From: Rhodospirillaceae bacterium
GTDB taxonomy: Bacteria > Pseudomonadota > Alphaproteobacteria > CACIAM-22H2
Length of the DNA stretch: 64,000 nt
Assembly: GCA_022843945.1 (NCBI GenBank)
Contig: JALHMR010000004.1
Location: 1-64,000 of the forward strand
Direction: 5' to 3'
Every line of letters begins with the position of its first letter. Position 1 is the first letter of the stretch. The notes below the pieces were generated by a model that saw nothing but the letters and a program-made list of their open reading frames with translations, searched no databases and was not told the origin of the DNA. The position numbers and the translations under genes are program-made. Shown here in pieces: positions 30,997-41,246 of this stretch.

Positions 30997-32004
30997 TCAG
31001 CCCTTCTTGCCGGTCAGCAGGCTCCGGTACTCGTTGGCCAGCTCGATCATGGCCATGGCGTATTTGGTGCAGGTGTCGCGGTCGCCGTATTGCACGCTTT
31101 CGATCGGCGCGCCGGTCTTCTCGTATTCCGCCCGGTACGCGGGGACATCGAAGACCTTGGGCGCCGTTTCGTTGAGCAGCTTGAAGCGATCCGGGTACTT
31201 GTTGATCACCTCGGTGTGGATCGCCCAGGCGCGCGAGGAATAGAGATCCGGGATCTTGGTGCCGAAGACCTGGTTGACCGGCGGTGCGTTGCCCATCTTG
31301 GCGGCCAGCGCGTTCTTGTTGTTGAATACGGTCAGGATGCGGATGCGATCGCCCATGGCGATCGGGTTGGCCCCGGGCAGCACGCCGACATCGACTTCGC
31401 CGTTGAGCACCGCGACCATTGTCGGGTTGCCGCCGGCATAGGGCACCAGGTTGAATTTCGACTGGGTGGCACTGCCCAGCGCCAGCACGCCGATCGACGC
31501 GGGATGGGGAATACGACTGGTGGCGACGTTAACCGAGCGCTTCTTCGCCTCGGCAACCACGTCCTCGATGCGCTTGAACGGGCTTTGGGCGCGCACGAAC
31601 AGCACGCTGTCGTCGACGTCGAGGCGGCAGAAATACTGGAAGTCGTCCGGGAATTTGTACTTCGGGTTCTGCAGGGTATACATGATCATCTCCGGCCCCA
31701 TATTGCCGAAGAGCAGGTTGTGGCCGTCGCGATCGCGCCGGTTGACGAACAGCTCGTAGCCGACCTGGCCGGCGGCCCCGGGATAGAAGTCGTATTCGAA
31801 CGGCTTGCCGATCATCTTCGTCCAATGATCGTCGAAGGTGCGCGCCAGGCGGTCGGCGCCACCGCCCTGGTTGGTCGGGATCACGACCTTCATGTTGCGC
31901 GAGGGGAAGGCGGCCTGGGCCTCGGCCCGGCGGATGGCGGGTGCCGCCAGGGCGAGCGTTGCGACGGTTCCCTGGAGGATGGAGCGACGGGTGAGATGGG
32001 TCAT
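30997..32004 (-). CDS. tctC: Tripartite tricarboxylate transporter substrate-binding protein (Bug/TctC family)
   Basis: The protein has 335 residues. The N-terminus MTHLTRRSILQGTVATLALAAPAIRRAEA has a twin-arginine signal (TRRSILQ), so it is probably exported folded. The mature domain starts FPSRNMKVVIPTNQGGGADRLARTFDDHW, then YDFYPGAAGQVGYELF, and later LYSSRAWAIHTEVINKYPDRFKLL. This differs from classical Bug receptors in the first strand and may bind an unusual ligand. It opens the TTT operon of TctB and TctA. The Tat signal is unusual among Bug receptors, which mostly use Sec. Confidence 0.85.
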   Translation of the reverse strand: MTHLTRRSILQGTVATLALAAPAIRRAEAQAAFPSRNMKVVIPTNQGGGADRLARTFDDHWTKMIGKPFEYDFYPGAAGQVGYELFVNRRDRDGHNLLFGNMGPEMIMYTLQNPKYKFPDDFQYFCRLDVDDSVLFVRAQSPFKRIEDVVAEAKKRSVNVATSRIPHPASIGVLALGSATQSKFNLVPYAGGNPTMVAVLNGEVDVGVLPGANPIAMGDRIRILTVFNNKNALAAKMGNAPPVNQVFGTKIPDLYSSRAWAIHTEVINKYPDRFKLLNETAPKVFDVPAYRAEYEKTGAPIESVQYGDRDTCTKYAMAMIELANEYRSLLTGKKG

Positions 32005-32146
32005 GGCATTTTCTCCCTTGGCGTATCGGGACCAATCGTCTGGCCGAAATGGTCCTCTGTTACCTTCAAGCTAGGACCTCGCCGGGGTCGGCGGAAGAGA
32101 CCAGATTGCCCTTTTCTTGGATATTTTTCCGGCCTGACCGGCGGTT

Positions 32147-33049
32147 TCAAGCGGTAGGGCGCGCCGGCCGGTTGACCAGCCAGATCCCGGCACCCACGAG
32201 CACCATGGCTGCGATCAGCGGCCCCGATATCGGCTCGCCCAGCAGGCCCGCCCCCGCCGCCAGGCCGAAAAGCGGTGTCAGGAAAGTGAAAGCCGACAGA
32301 CGCCCGGCGGGGTAGCGCGCCACCAGCCAGAACCAGGCGAGGTAACTGATGAAGGCGATAATGACCGTCTGAAAGGCCAGCGAGCCAACGACCAGCGCCG
32401 TGGGCGCGAAGATGCCCGGTTCCCCGAGCAGGAAAGCCACCGGCGGCAGGCCGATGCCGGAGATCGCCAGCTGGTAGAACAGCGTCTTGTTGTGACTGAC
32501 CGTGGCCAGCCGCGTCGATTTGATCACCACGGTGGTCGCCGCCCACAACAGGCCGGCCAGCAGCAGCATCGCGTCGCCGATCAACTGCTGCCACGTCGGC
32601 ATCGTCAGCCCGTCGCTGAAGGCGAGCACCACGCCGGCGAAGGCGGCCAGCAGGCCGATGGCCTGCTGCAGGCGCAGCCGCTCGCCCGGAATGAACAGAT
32701 GCGCGCCGAGTGCCACCCAGAACGGCGCTGTGTACAGCAGAACCACGCCACGAGAGGCGGTCGTGTACTCCAGACCCCAGAACATCACGGCGAACTCGGC
32801 ACCGAAGAGCAGCCCGACCGCGATACCCGCAGGGAGCGAACCGTCGCGCTTGAACAGGGGCACGCCGCGATAGTACGACCAGGCCCAGACCAGAAGCGCC
32901 GCAACCGCTGAACGCAGGCCCGCTTGCAGAACGGGCGAGATACCGGCATTGACGACCTTGGCCGCGACCTGGTTGAGGCCCCAGATCGCGCAGAGCGTCA
33001 CCATCAGGGCGACCGCGGTGGCGTCGAGGTGAGTGCGGCGGGAACTCAT
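32147..33049 (-). CDS. DMT superfamily permease (EamA type)
   Basis: The protein has 300 residues with ten predicted membrane helices in two EamA halves: ALMVTLCAIWGLNQVAAKVV opens the first (about 10-140), and GDAMLLLAGLLWAATTVVIKS the second (about 155-295). EamA proteins export or import small metabolites such as amino acids and nucleosides. It lies in the same direction as the aromatic operon that ends 106 bases upstream and may be read through from it. No ligand can be assigned. Confidence 0.85.
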   Translation of the reverse strand: MSSRRTHLDATAVALMVTLCAIWGLNQVAAKVVNAGISPVLQAGLRSAVAALLVWAWSYYRGVPLFKRDGSLPAGIAVGLLFGAEFAVMFWGLEYTTASRGVVLLYTAPFWVALGAHLFIPGERLRLQQAIGLLAAFAGVVLAFSDGLTMPTWQQLIGDAMLLLAGLLWAATTVVIKSTRLATVSHNKTLFYQLAISGIGLPPVAFLLGEPGIFAPTALVVGSLAFQTVIIAFISYLAWFWLVARYPAGRLSAFTFLTPLFGLAAGAGLLGEPISGPLIAAMVLVGAGIWLVNRPARPTA

Positions 33050-33155
33050 GGAACCTGGAACTGCTGCGCGACGACCGGGCGTATGCCGGCATCATAGGCA
33101 GCCGCGGCGCCTCGGGGCAAATACGCCGCCTACGGCATGGTTCCGCCGGCGCGCG

Positions 33156-34805
33156 TCAGGCCGGCTTGACGCGGGCCGGCGGCCCGGCGAAGGGGATCGT
33201 GTAGGGGCCGATCGCGTTCATGTCGATCTCGAGCAGCACGGGTCCGCGCTGCGCGACCGCCGTCTGCACGGCGGCGGCAATCTCGCCCTCGCTGCGCGCG
33301 CCGACATAGCTCCAACCGAAGGTCTCGGCGAAGCGGCGCATCTCCGGCGTGTGCAGATCGGTGAAGTAGTGGCGGCCGCCGAATTTCTTGTCCTGGATGT
33401 TGCGGATCACGCCGTAGCCGCGGTCGTTCATCACCACCAGGGTGACGTCGACCTTCTCCTGGGCGGCGGTCGCCATCTCGCCGGCATTGACGATCAGGCC
33501 GCCGTCGCCGGAGAGCGCCACGACCTTGCGGCCCGGCGCGCCCAGCGCCGCGCCGATGGACATGGCCAGCCCCTGGCCGATGCCGCCCCCCAGCGCATGG
33601 ATGCCGTCGCGGGATCCGGACAGCGGCATGTGCCGGTTGCCCCAGGTGCTGTTGGATACGGTGATATCGCGGACCCAGATGGCGTCACGCGGCTTGGCCC
33701 TCTGCAGCGCCTCGACCAGCGTCTTGTAGGGCCCGAGGCCGGCGACCAGGCCCGCCTCCGCGGCGCGCCTGGCGGCGACGAGATCGTCGCGCAGCCTGGG
33801 GTCGACTTTCAGCCGGCCGCGCAGGCGCTGCGCCAGGCCGGCCAGGGCCAATGCAGCGTCACCGCAGACGAAGAGCTCGCCGGGATAGCCTCGGTTCTCG
33901 GCCTGCGGATCGACGTCGATCTGATAGAGCGGCTTGGGCAGGCGCAGATCCCATTTCAGGGTCTCGTTGCCGCGCAGCCGAGATCCCGCGACCAGTAGCG
34001 CGTCACAGGTGCCGTAAAACTCCTCGACCGGCGGCGAGGCGTTGAACGTGCCGAGGGTTGCCGGGTGGTCCTCCGGCACGATGCCGCGCCCCTGCACCGA
34101 GCTGACGACGCCGAAACCAAGCTCGACCAGCGTCATGGCCTCCTTCGTGGCGTGGCGCGCGCCACCGCCCAGCCAAAGCAGCGGGCGTTTGGCCTGGGCA
34201 AGTCTCCCGGCCAGTGCGTCGAGTAGCTCGGCATCGGGCTGAACCACGGGAATCGGCGCTGGCTCGAGACTCGCCGGGCGCATCATCAGCGCTTCCTGCA
34301 CGTCGATGGGAATCTCGACGCTGACCGGGCCCATCGGCGGGGTCAGCGCCGTGCGCACCGCCTCGCGCAGGGTTCCGACCAGGGTCTCGGTCGACCAGAC
34401 GCGGAAGAAGCCCTTGGAGGCCGCGCGCAGGTAACCCGGCTGGTCGCGCGCCTCGTGGATATAGCCACGGTTGCGGTCGAGGTAGGGGCGCTCGATCTGG
34501 CCGGTGATGTGGAGCAGCGGCGTGCCGGCGGTCTGCGCCTCGACCATGGCGCCGATCGAATTGCCCGAACCCGTGCCGGTGCTGGTGAAGACCACGCCGA
34601 GACCGCCGCGCACCCGCGCATAGGCATCGGCCATGTTGGTGGCGCCGGCTTCCCCTCGCGCAGGAACAAAGCGAATGCGGTTGCGCCTGCCAATGGCGTC
34701 GAGGATCGGCATGTTGTGGATGCTGATCACGCCGAACGCCGCATCGATGCCGCAGGCTTCGAGGAAGGCGGCGACGACGTCGCCGGCGGGGACCTGGTCG
34801 CTCAT
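33156..34805 (-). CDS. Thiamine-diphosphate-dependent decarboxylase/synthase (acetolactate synthase-like)
   Basis: The protein has 549 residues with the three domains of ThDP enzymes: the Pyr domain with the conserved Glu in FVPARGEAGATNMADAYAR, a central domain (about 190-330), and the PP domain with VVALSGDGGLIVNAGEMATAAQEKVDVTLVVMNDRGYG as the ThDP and metal site. Relatives include acetolactate synthase, benzoylformate decarboxylase and 5-guanidino-2-oxopentanoate decarboxylase; an FAD requirement is not evident. The start chosen is the ATG at 34805, overlapping the stop of the dioxygenase gene (TGATG). It is the last gene of the aromatic operon and may decarboxylate a 2-oxo acid from ring cleavage. 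Confidence 0.83.
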   Translation of the reverse strand: MSDQVPAGDVVAAFLEACGIDAAFGVISIHNMPILDAIGRRNRIRFVPARGEAGATNMADAYARVRGGLGVVFTSTGTGSGNSIGAMVEAQTAGTPLLHITGQIERPYLDRNRGYIHEARDQPGYLRAASKGFFRVWSTETLVGTLREAVRTALTPPMGPVSVEIPIDVQEALMMRPASLEPAPIPVVQPDAELLDALAGRLAQAKRPLLWLGGGARHATKEAMTLVELGFGVVSSVQGRGIVPEDHPATLGTFNASPPVEEFYGTCDALLVAGSRLRGNETLKWDLRLPKPLYQIDVDPQAENRGYPGELFVCGDAALALAGLAQRLRGRLKVDPRLRDDLVAARRAAEAGLVAGLGPYKTLVEALQRAKPRDAIWVRDITVSNSTWGNRHMPLSGSRDGIHALGGGIGQGLAMSIGAALGAPGRKVVALSGDGGLIVNAGEMATAAQEKVDVTLVVMNDRGYGVIRNIQDKKFGGRHYFTDLHTPEMRRFAETFGWSYVGARSEGEIAAAVQTAVAQRGPVLLEIDMNAIGPYTIPFAGPPARVKPA

Positions 34806-35707
34806 CACTTGTTTCCCACGCCGGGATCGGGCGTGCCGGCCATGGCGGCGCGCATCTCGGGCGAGGGTGGGCCGGCCGTGCCCCAGCGATCCATCAGGTG
34901 CGGGACGCGCTTCCAGACCTGCGGCTCATGGGTCTGCTCGTCGATCTGCTGGACCTCGGTCGTGTACTCGACGACGAAGCCGTTGGGCTCGACGAAATAG
35001 GCGAAGACGTTGTTTCCCGGACCGTGGCGGCCGACCCCCCAGCGCACCGGGCAGTTCCTGGACTTGAGCCGGCCGATACCGCGCATCTCGGCGTCGACGC
35101 TGGGCATCTCGAACGCCGCGTGGTTGAGCGAGGCGTGATCGGCACGATTGAAGGAGATGCTGTGGTGGTCGCTGTTGCAGCGGATGAAGACCATCTGCTG
35201 CTCCGACCAGTCGCTGACCCGGAAACCGAGGATGTCCTGGTAGAAAGCGAGCATGGTCTCGAGCTGCGGCGTGTTGAGCACGAGATGCGTGATCTTGCGC
35301 GGCCGGTCCGGTGCATCGGCCGTGTCCACATGCTGCTCGACGGCACAGGAGATGCGCAGGCGCCGTCGATCCGGGTCGACCATATCGAAGCCGATGCCGC
35401 CGCCCGGCTGGTCGAGCGGGGCGGGCGCGCTCAGCACCGTGGCGCCCTTGGCCGTGGCATGCGCGTGCAGGGCGCGCAGGGCGACCTCGTCCTGCACCGC
35501 GAAGTTGATGTGGCGGATGCCGCGGCTCGCGGCGTCGTGCAGCGACAGAACATGGTGCTCCGGCCCGGTGCCGCGCAGGTAGACAGCGCCGTTGCCCGCG
35601 GCGACCTGGGTGAGGCCCCAGGCTTCGGTATAGAAACCGGCACTGGCGCTGGCCTCGGGAGCATTAAGCGCCACGCCGCGCAGGCGGCTGACGCGGGGGT
35701 TGGTCAT
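34805..35707 (-). CDS. Type I extradiol dioxygenase / VOC-family protein
   Basis: The protein has 300 residues and two VOC modules. The second contains the usual iron ligands: His in KITHLVLNTPQLE, His in ASLNHAAFEMPS, and Glu in GFVVEYTTEVQQ, in the order of catechol 2,3-dioxygenase-type enzymes. The first module (RLRGVALNAPEASASAGFYTEAWGL) is a degenerate partner. It should cleave a catechol-like or aromatic diol compound in the cytoplasm. Its start at 35707 lies 11 bases after the IclR gene stop. With the Rieske oxygenase upstream, it would form a hydroxylation then meta-cleavage route. Confidence 0.85.
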   Translation of the reverse strand: MTNPRVSRLRGVALNAPEASASAGFYTEAWGLTQVAAGNGAVYLRGTGPEHHVLSLHDAASRGIRHINFAVQDEVALRALHAHATAKGATVLSAPAPLDQPGGGIGFDMVDPDRRRLRISCAVEQHVDTADAPDRPRKITHLVLNTPQLETMLAFYQDILGFRVSDWSEQQMVFIRCNSDHHSISFNRADHASLNHAAFEMPSVDAEMRGIGRLKSRNCPVRWGVGRHGPGNNVFAYFVEPNGFVVEYTTEVQQIDEQTHEPQVWKRVPHLMDRWGTAGPPSPEMRAAMAGTPDPGVGNK

Positions 35708-35718
35708 GGTGTTCTCCG

Positions 35719-36543
35719 TTACTCGGCGGCCGAGCCGGCCCGGCGGCTGGTGCGCGGGCGCTTGGGGCCGAGCCATTGCGAGATCGCCTCGGCGGTCTCG
35801 ACGACCGCGTCCTTGATCCGCGTGGCGAGGTCCTTGGCTTCGGGGCTGGCCTCGGGGGTCGCGATGTTGATGGCCGCGATCACCTTGCCGTCGGCGTCGC
35901 GCACCGGTGCCGCGACGCTGGCGACACCGGGCTGGTAGGCGCCGCGGCTGAGCACGTAGCCGCGCGAGCGGTCGGCGGCGCACTGGCGCAGCAGGGCGGC
36001 GATGTCGGTCGGGGTCTGGGCGGTGACCTGCTGCAGGGTTGTTTCGGCGAACAGAGCGCGGACCTCGTCGGTGGGAAGCTCGGCCAGCATCACCCTTCCC
36101 ATGGAAGTGGCGTAGGCCGGCAGGCGCGAGCCGACGCGGATGTGGCTGGTGAGGGACTTGGCGTCCGGAATGCGCGCCACGTAGACGATGTCGGCCCCCT
36201 CGCGGATGGCGAGATGCGCCGAGCAGTTGGTGACGTCGCGCAGACGCTCGAGCTGCGGCCGGGCGATCTCGATCAGCTCCTGCGAGGCGAGCCAGGTGTA
36301 GCCGAGGCCGAGCACGCGCGCACCGAGGCGGTAGGCCTTGGTGGCGGGATCGCGCACCACGAAGCCCATTTCCTCGAGCGTATAGACCAGGCGATAGGTC
36401 GCCGAGCGCGACAGGCCGATGGCCCGGCCCAGTTCACTCAGCGAGAGGCTGGCGCGATCGGCGCGGAAGGCTTCGAGCGCCAGCAGGCCGCGTCGCAGCC
36501 CGGGCACGCGGTAGCGTTCCTCGAGCGGGGTCTTGGCGTTCAT
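35719..36543 (-). CDS. IclR-family transcriptional regulator
   Basis: The protein has 274 residues. The N-terminal winged helix (about 15-75) reads GLLALEAFRADRASLSLSELG then RAIGLSRSATYRLVYTLEEMGFVVRD; the C-terminal effector domain (about 90-260) contains VTNCSAHLAIREGADIVYVARIPD and DADGKVIAAINIATP. IclR proteins such as PcaU, PobR and PcaR bind aromatic acids or intermediates and control aromatic catabolic genes. It sits inside the operon, so its level follows the operon. The palindromes at 41458-41495 and 54634-54654 are candidate sites for it. The proposed target set is inference. Confidence 0.88.
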   Translation of the reverse strand: MNAKTPLEERYRVPGLRRGLLALEAFRADRASLSLSELGRAIGLSRSATYRLVYTLEEMGFVVRDPATKAYRLGARVLGLGYTWLASQELIEIARPQLERLRDVTNCSAHLAIREGADIVYVARIPDAKSLTSHIRVGSRLPAYATSMGRVMLAELPTDEVRALFAETTLQQVTAQTPTDIAALLRQCAADRSRGYVLSRGAYQPGVASVAAPVRDADGKVIAAINIATPEASPEAKDLATRIKDAVVETAEAISQWLGPKRPRTSRRAGSAAE

Positions 36544-37358
36544 GCCACCGGCTCCGGCAGGGTGGCGAGGAAGGCATCCAGAGCGGTATTGAACATCACC
36601 GGGTTGTCGGCGTAGCAGGCGTGGCCCAGCCCGGGGAGCGGCACGAACTTCGCGCCCTTGATCAGCGAGGCGATCTTACGGTTGGTCTCCGGCGGCGTGA
36701 CCGCGTCGGCCTCGCCGCAGACCACGAGGGTGGGGGCACGGACGGCGGGCGCGTCGCCCAGGATATTGGCGCCGGCCAGCATGCGCGTGGCCTGGGCGTA
36801 GCCGTCGGGCCGGATCTCGGCCATCGCCGCGCGCACCTTGGCCAGGGCCGCCGTAGAGGCATGCGGGCCGAGCAAGCGTGAGGCGCGTTCGGCGGCGAAA
36901 GCGGCAGGGCCCAGTCTCGTCAAGGGCTCCAGCCGGTCCTGGATCTTGGCGGCGCGCGAGGCGGCCGATTCCTTGCCATAGCCGGTAGCCGCCGCCGTCA
37001 GGACCAGGCCTCGCGTGCGGCCGACATACTTGCGGGCATAGGCGACAGCCATGATCGCACCGAGCGACTGGCCGACCAGCCGGCAGGAGCGCACGCCGGT
37101 GCGCTCGAACATCTGCGACAGCGCGTCGGCGTAGTTCTCGGCGCTGGGCGATTCCTCGCGCAAGGGGTCGGAGCCGCCATAGCCCGGTGCGTCCCAGGCG
37201 ATGACCCGGAAGCGGGTGGAGAAGTGCTCGATCTGGGCGCTCCAGCTCGAGGAATTGGCGCCGATGCCGTGCAGGAAGACCAGCGGCGGGCCCTCGCCGG
37301 CCTCGCGCCAGGCAATGGTGCCTTGCGGCACGCGGGTGGTGCGGGGTTCGGGCAGCAT
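36540..37358 (-). CDS. Alpha/beta hydrolase (meta-cleavage hydrolase-like)
   Basis: The protein has 272 residues and a complete alpha/beta hydrolase fold. VFLHGIGANSSSWSAQIEHF is the oxyanion strand; VGQSLGAIMAVAYA holds the nucleophile Ser; VVCGEADAVTPPE has the Asp and GLGHACYADNP has the His. Homologues hydrolyse the 2-hydroxymuconate-type products of meta-cleavage (BphD, MhpC) or beta-ketoadipate enol lactone. Its stop overlaps the IclR start by four bases, and the SDR gene ends 1 base before it. Placement fits a ring-cleavage product hydrolase. Confidence 0.87.
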   Translation of the reverse strand: MLPEPRTTRVPQGTIAWREAGEGPPLVFLHGIGANSSSWSAQIEHFSTRFRVIAWDAPGYGGSDPLREESPSAENYADALSQMFERTGVRSCRLVGQSLGAIMAVAYARKYVGRTRGLVLTAAATGYGKESAASRAAKIQDRLEPLTRLGPAAFAAERASRLLGPHASTAALAKVRAAMAEIRPDGYAQATRMLAGANILGDAPAVRAPTLVVCGEADAVTPPETNRKIASLIKGAKFVPLPGLGHACYADNPVMFNTALDAFLATLPEPVA

Positions 37359-37359
37359 T

Positions 37360-38112
37360 TCAGTTCATCACGAAGCCGCCATTCACCGGCAGCACCTGGC
37401 CGGTGATGAAGGCAGCGGCGTCCGAGAGGAGAAAGACCACGGCGCCGGTGACGTCGTCCGGCATCTGGGCGCGCGGCATGGCGCGGCCATCGACGTAGTG
37501 CTGGTGGCGCTGGGCCGGCACGTATTCGGTGGATTCGGTGAGCACCAGGCCGGGGGCGATTGCGTTGACCGCGATACGGTCGGGGCCGAGCTCGCGGGCG
37601 AGCGAGCGGGTCATCGAGATGACGGCGCCCTTACTGGCGACGTAATGCAGCAGGCGCGGCGCGCCCCACAGCGCAGTGTCGGAGGCCAGGTTGACGATGC
37701 TCGCCCCCTTGCCCTTAGCGGCGCCGGCGCGCAGCAGCGGCGCGCAGGCCTTCACCGCCAGCCAGGTGCCGCGCACGTTGACCCGCATGACCCTGTCCCA
37801 GGTCTCGATGTCGATCTCGTCATAGGTCTTGCCGCCGATGCCGGTGGCGATGGCGCCGTTGTTGACCAGCCCGTCGAGGCGGCCGTGGCGCTTGTCGATC
37901 GCCTTGGCCATCGCGGTGATACTTGTGGACTCGCCGAGATCGAGGGGCACGAAACTCGCCTTCAGGGCTTCCGCCGCCGCCTTCCCGAGTTTCTCGTCCA
38001 ACTCGGCGACCACGACCTCGGCGCCGGCCGCCACGCAGGCCTCGGCAAAGGCGCGGCCCAGGCCGCGCCCCGCGCCGGTGACCGCGATGACTTTGCCCGC
38101 GAGCGCGCTCAT
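37360..38112 (-). CDS. Short-chain dehydrogenase (cis-diol dehydrogenase-like)
   Basis: The protein has 250 residues. The N-terminus KVIAVTGAGRGLGRAFAEACV binds NAD(P); VNNGAIATG, IVNLASDTALWGAPRLLHYVASKGAV contain the catalytic Asn, Ser, Tyr and Lys. It belongs to the classical SDR type. After a Rieske oxygenase, SDRs often rearomatise the cis-dihydrodiol; that role is likely here but other alcohols cannot be excluded. It starts at 38112, overlapping the stop of the oxygenase gene by four bases. Confidence 0.87.
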   Translation of the reverse strand: MSALAGKVIAVTGAGRGLGRAFAEACVAAGAEVVVAELDEKLGKAAAEALKASFVPLDLGESTSITAMAKAIDKRHGRLDGLVNNGAIATGIGGKTYDEIDIETWDRVMRVNVRGTWLAVKACAPLLRAGAAKGKGASIVNLASDTALWGAPRLLHYVASKGAVISMTRSLARELGPDRIAVNAIAPGLVLTESTEYVPAQRHQHYVDGRAMPRAQMPDDVTGAVVFLLSDAAAFITGQVLPVNGGFVMN

Positions 38113-39125
38113 TCGGCGGCGGCCTTTCGCTCCAGGCGTTCCTTGGCCTGCTGCTGCAGGATGCGGCGCAGGCGGGTGACGCCGATATCGTGCTGGTAAA
38201 GCCGCTCGTGGTCGCGCGCGTCGAAGGGCATTTTCTCCAGGATGACGCGGTCCTGCTCCAGCACGTGCCAGTGCCGCTCCTCCAGCCGGTTGCGGTAGAG
38301 GAAGCGCCACAGGTCGCGCTGCCAGCCGCCGACCTTGCGCATGCGCCAGAAGAAGACCTGCGTGTGGTCGTGGTCGATCGGCGTGCAGAAGCCAACGATG
38401 CGGAACGGCCCGCCGGGCCCGGCGCCGCTGGGATAGGGGATGTCGAGCTTGATCCAGTGCCCGCCGGTATCGCCCCACTCGGTCCAGTCGAAGTTGACGT
38501 CGCGCTGGCCCTCGCGCCCGACCACGAAGCCTGTGTTGGTCTCGTCGATGCGGAAGCGGTCCTGCTTGGAGCCGTAGGCGAGCGTGAAGGATTGGGCGTG
38601 CAGGTAGGAGCCGTGCATCGGGTCGACCAGGTTATCGAGCGCGTACTGGTAATTGCAGGCCCAGGCGGCGGTGCACAGGAAGCCGCTCCATTCCGGCGAG
38701 GTCAGCTCCTCCGGCACGCCGAATTCCTTGGGCGGCGTCGCCTCGCTCTCGCCGAACCAGGCGAAGATGCCGCCGCCGGCCTCGATCGTGGGATAGCGGC
38801 GCACGCCCTTTTTGCCGATCAGCGGGCAGTCGGGCAGGGCCGGCACGTCGGCGATGGTGCCGGCGGCGTCCACCTGCACGCCGTGATAGGCGCAGGTCAG
38901 CCGGTCGCCATGCACGGCACCCATCGACAGCGGTGCGCCGCGATGCGGGCAACGGTCGGCATGGATATGCGCCTTGCCGGCGGCGTCGCGCCACACGACC
39001 AGGCGCTCGCCCATCCGGGTGACGGCGACCGGCTTGGCTCCGACCTCGCCCGAGCCGATGACCGCGTACCAGAGATCGGGCAGGCCCCGATCCACCAGCG
39101 CGCGGACGCGTGTGAGCTCGCTCAT
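38109..39125 (-). CDS. Rieske non-haem iron oxygenase, single-component type
   Basis: The protein has 338 residues. The Rieske cluster is Cys59-x-His61 (CPHRG) and Cys78-x2-His81 (CAYHG). The mononuclear iron site is in ALDNLVDPMHGSYLH, with the usual Asp and two His. The length and lack of an alpha/beta partner resemble phthalate, vanillate or phenoxybenzoate type enzymes. No reductase gene is close by, so electrons must come from elsewhere in the genome. The start is the ATG at 39125; the gene lies 4 bases after the cupin gene. It probably hydroxylates an aromatic acid in the first step of the operon's pathway. Confidence 0.88.
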   Translation of the reverse strand: MSELTRVRALVDRGLPDLWYAVIGSGEVGAKPVAVTRMGERLVVWRDAAGKAHIHADRCPHRGAPLSMGAVHGDRLTCAYHGVQVDAAGTIADVPALPDCPLIGKKGVRRYPTIEAGGGIFAWFGESEATPPKEFGVPEELTSPEWSGFLCTAAWACNYQYALDNLVDPMHGSYLHAQSFTLAYGSKQDRFRIDETNTGFVVGREGQRDVNFDWTEWGDTGGHWIKLDIPYPSGAGPGGPFRIVGFCTPIDHDHTQVFFWRMRKVGGWQRDLWRFLYRNRLEERHWHVLEQDRVILEKMPFDARDHERLYQHDIGVTRLRRILQQQAKERLERKAAAE

Positions 39126-39129
39126 CGCC

Positions 39130-39660
39130 TCAGCCCTTGTTGGGCCGCTTGAGCTTGGCCACCGGATGGTCCGGCGGATAATGCGGCGTCTGCGGCTGGG
39201 AGGCGCCAAGCATGACGCACATCAGCGCCTCCTCCAGGCCCTCGTTGCGCAAGCCCCGGTAGACGCCGGGCGGCACCGAGATCAGGTCGCGCTCGCCCAG
39301 GATGGTCTCGTGCCTTTCGCCGTCCTTCTCGAAGAACAGGCGGATCTTGTTGCCCTTGAGGATGAAGAAGACCTCCTCGACATCCTCGTGGATGTGCAAG
39401 GGGCCCTCGCAGCCCGCCGGCAGGACCATGGTCGAGAAGGTGAAGTGCTCGGCCGGCACGGCGTTGTCGTCGGCGCCCTTGCCCGTGCCGCCGGTGCCCA
39501 TGTAGCGCATCTGGGCGCGGCGGTACTTCGGGTCGAAGTCGGCCTGGAACTTGAGCACGTCCCAGTCGTAGGTGCGGGTGGCGAAGCGCGCCACGCGGCT
39601 GTCGATCCACTCGGCCAGTTTCGGCGGGTTGGGCAGTTTCTTCGCGGGCTGGGAGGTCAT
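39130..39660 (-). CDS. Cupin-domain protein (hydroxyanthranilate dioxygenase-like)
   Basis: The protein has 176 residues. It has a single cupin barrel: PAGCEGPLHIHEDVEEVFFILKGNKIRLFFE carries the first motif with two His and one Glu (metal ligands), and ERDLISVPPGVYRGLRNEGLEEA carries the second. The N-terminal part (LAEWIDSRVARFATRTYDWDV) is specific to this family. The protein may be a ring-cleaving or ring-opening dioxygenase or a simple metal-binding isomerase. It starts at 39660, overlapping the permease stop by four bases, so it belongs to the operon. Confidence 0.72.
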   Translation of the reverse strand: MTSQPAKKLPNPPKLAEWIDSRVARFATRTYDWDVLKFQADFDPKYRRAQMRYMGTGGTGKGADDNAVPAEHFTFSTMVLPAGCEGPLHIHEDVEEVFFILKGNKIRLFFEKDGERHETILGERDLISVPPGVYRGLRNEGLEEALMCVMLGASQPQTPHYPPDHPVAKLKRPNKG

Positions 39661-40453
39661 GTGGACTTCTCCGTGGTGGCGGCGCGCGGCAGGTAGTGCA
39701 GCACGCGGTTCTCGAGCAGGACGACAAGGCCGTAGATGACGATGCCGATGAAGGTCAGCAGCAGGATGGCGACGAAAACCATCGGCGTGTTGGCCTGGCC
39801 CTCGCCGAAGACCAGCAGGTAGCCGAGGCCATTATTGCCGCCGACCATCTCGCCGACCACGACACCGATGACGGCCAGGGTCGAGCCGATGCGCAGGCCC
39901 GAGAACAGGGCCGGCATCGAGGCCGGGAACTGGATCTTCCAGAAGATCTGCAGCTTGCTGGCCGAGAAGGAGCGGGCGAGGTTGACCATGGCGCCGTCGA
40001 GCGTGCGCATGGCGCCCAGAACGTTGATCAGGATGGGGAAGAAGACGATCAGCACCGCCACCAGGATCTTCGGGTAGACGTTGAAGCCGAACCACATGAC
40101 GAAGAGCGGCGCGAAGGCGACCTTGGGCGCGATCTGCAGCGCCAGGATGTAAGGCGAGAGCACGAACTCGGCGGTCTTCGACAGGCCGAGCGTGTAGCCG
40201 ACGACCATGCCCAGCAGGCTGCCGAGCACGAAGCCGACCATCACCTGGAAGAAGGTGATGGCGGTGTGCAGGAACAGCCGCTCGACATCGAGCAGGCGCA
40301 TGAACTCGGCCCAGACGCGCGAGGGTGGGGCGACGATGAACACCGGCACGCCCATCGCACCCGGCAGCCATTCCCAGACGGCGAGCACGACGAAGAGCAG
40401 CAGGAAGCTGCCCCAGGCCTCTTTGCGCGCGAGCAGGTTGATCACGGCCGTCA

Positions 40454-40454
<1 letters not shown>
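39657..40454 (-). CDS. ABC transporter permease (SsuC/TauC type)
   Basis: The protein has 265 residues with six predicted membrane helices. The EAA-like loop is at RSFSASKLQIFWKIQFPASMPALFSGLRIGSTLAVIGVVVGEM. The family imports sulfonates, taurine, nitrate, phthalates and aromatic acids. It overlaps the ATPase gene by one base, forming a two-gene transporter in the aromatic operon. No substrate-binding protein gene is next to it, unlike most loci of this family, so a receptor must be elsewhere. Confidence 0.88.
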
Positions 40455-41242
<788 letters not shown>

Positions 41243-41246
41243 CGGC

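Noticed and set aside
33050-33155. A terminator after the aromatic operon
   Set aside because: No stem with a T-run was found, so read-through into the DMT permease gene remains possible.
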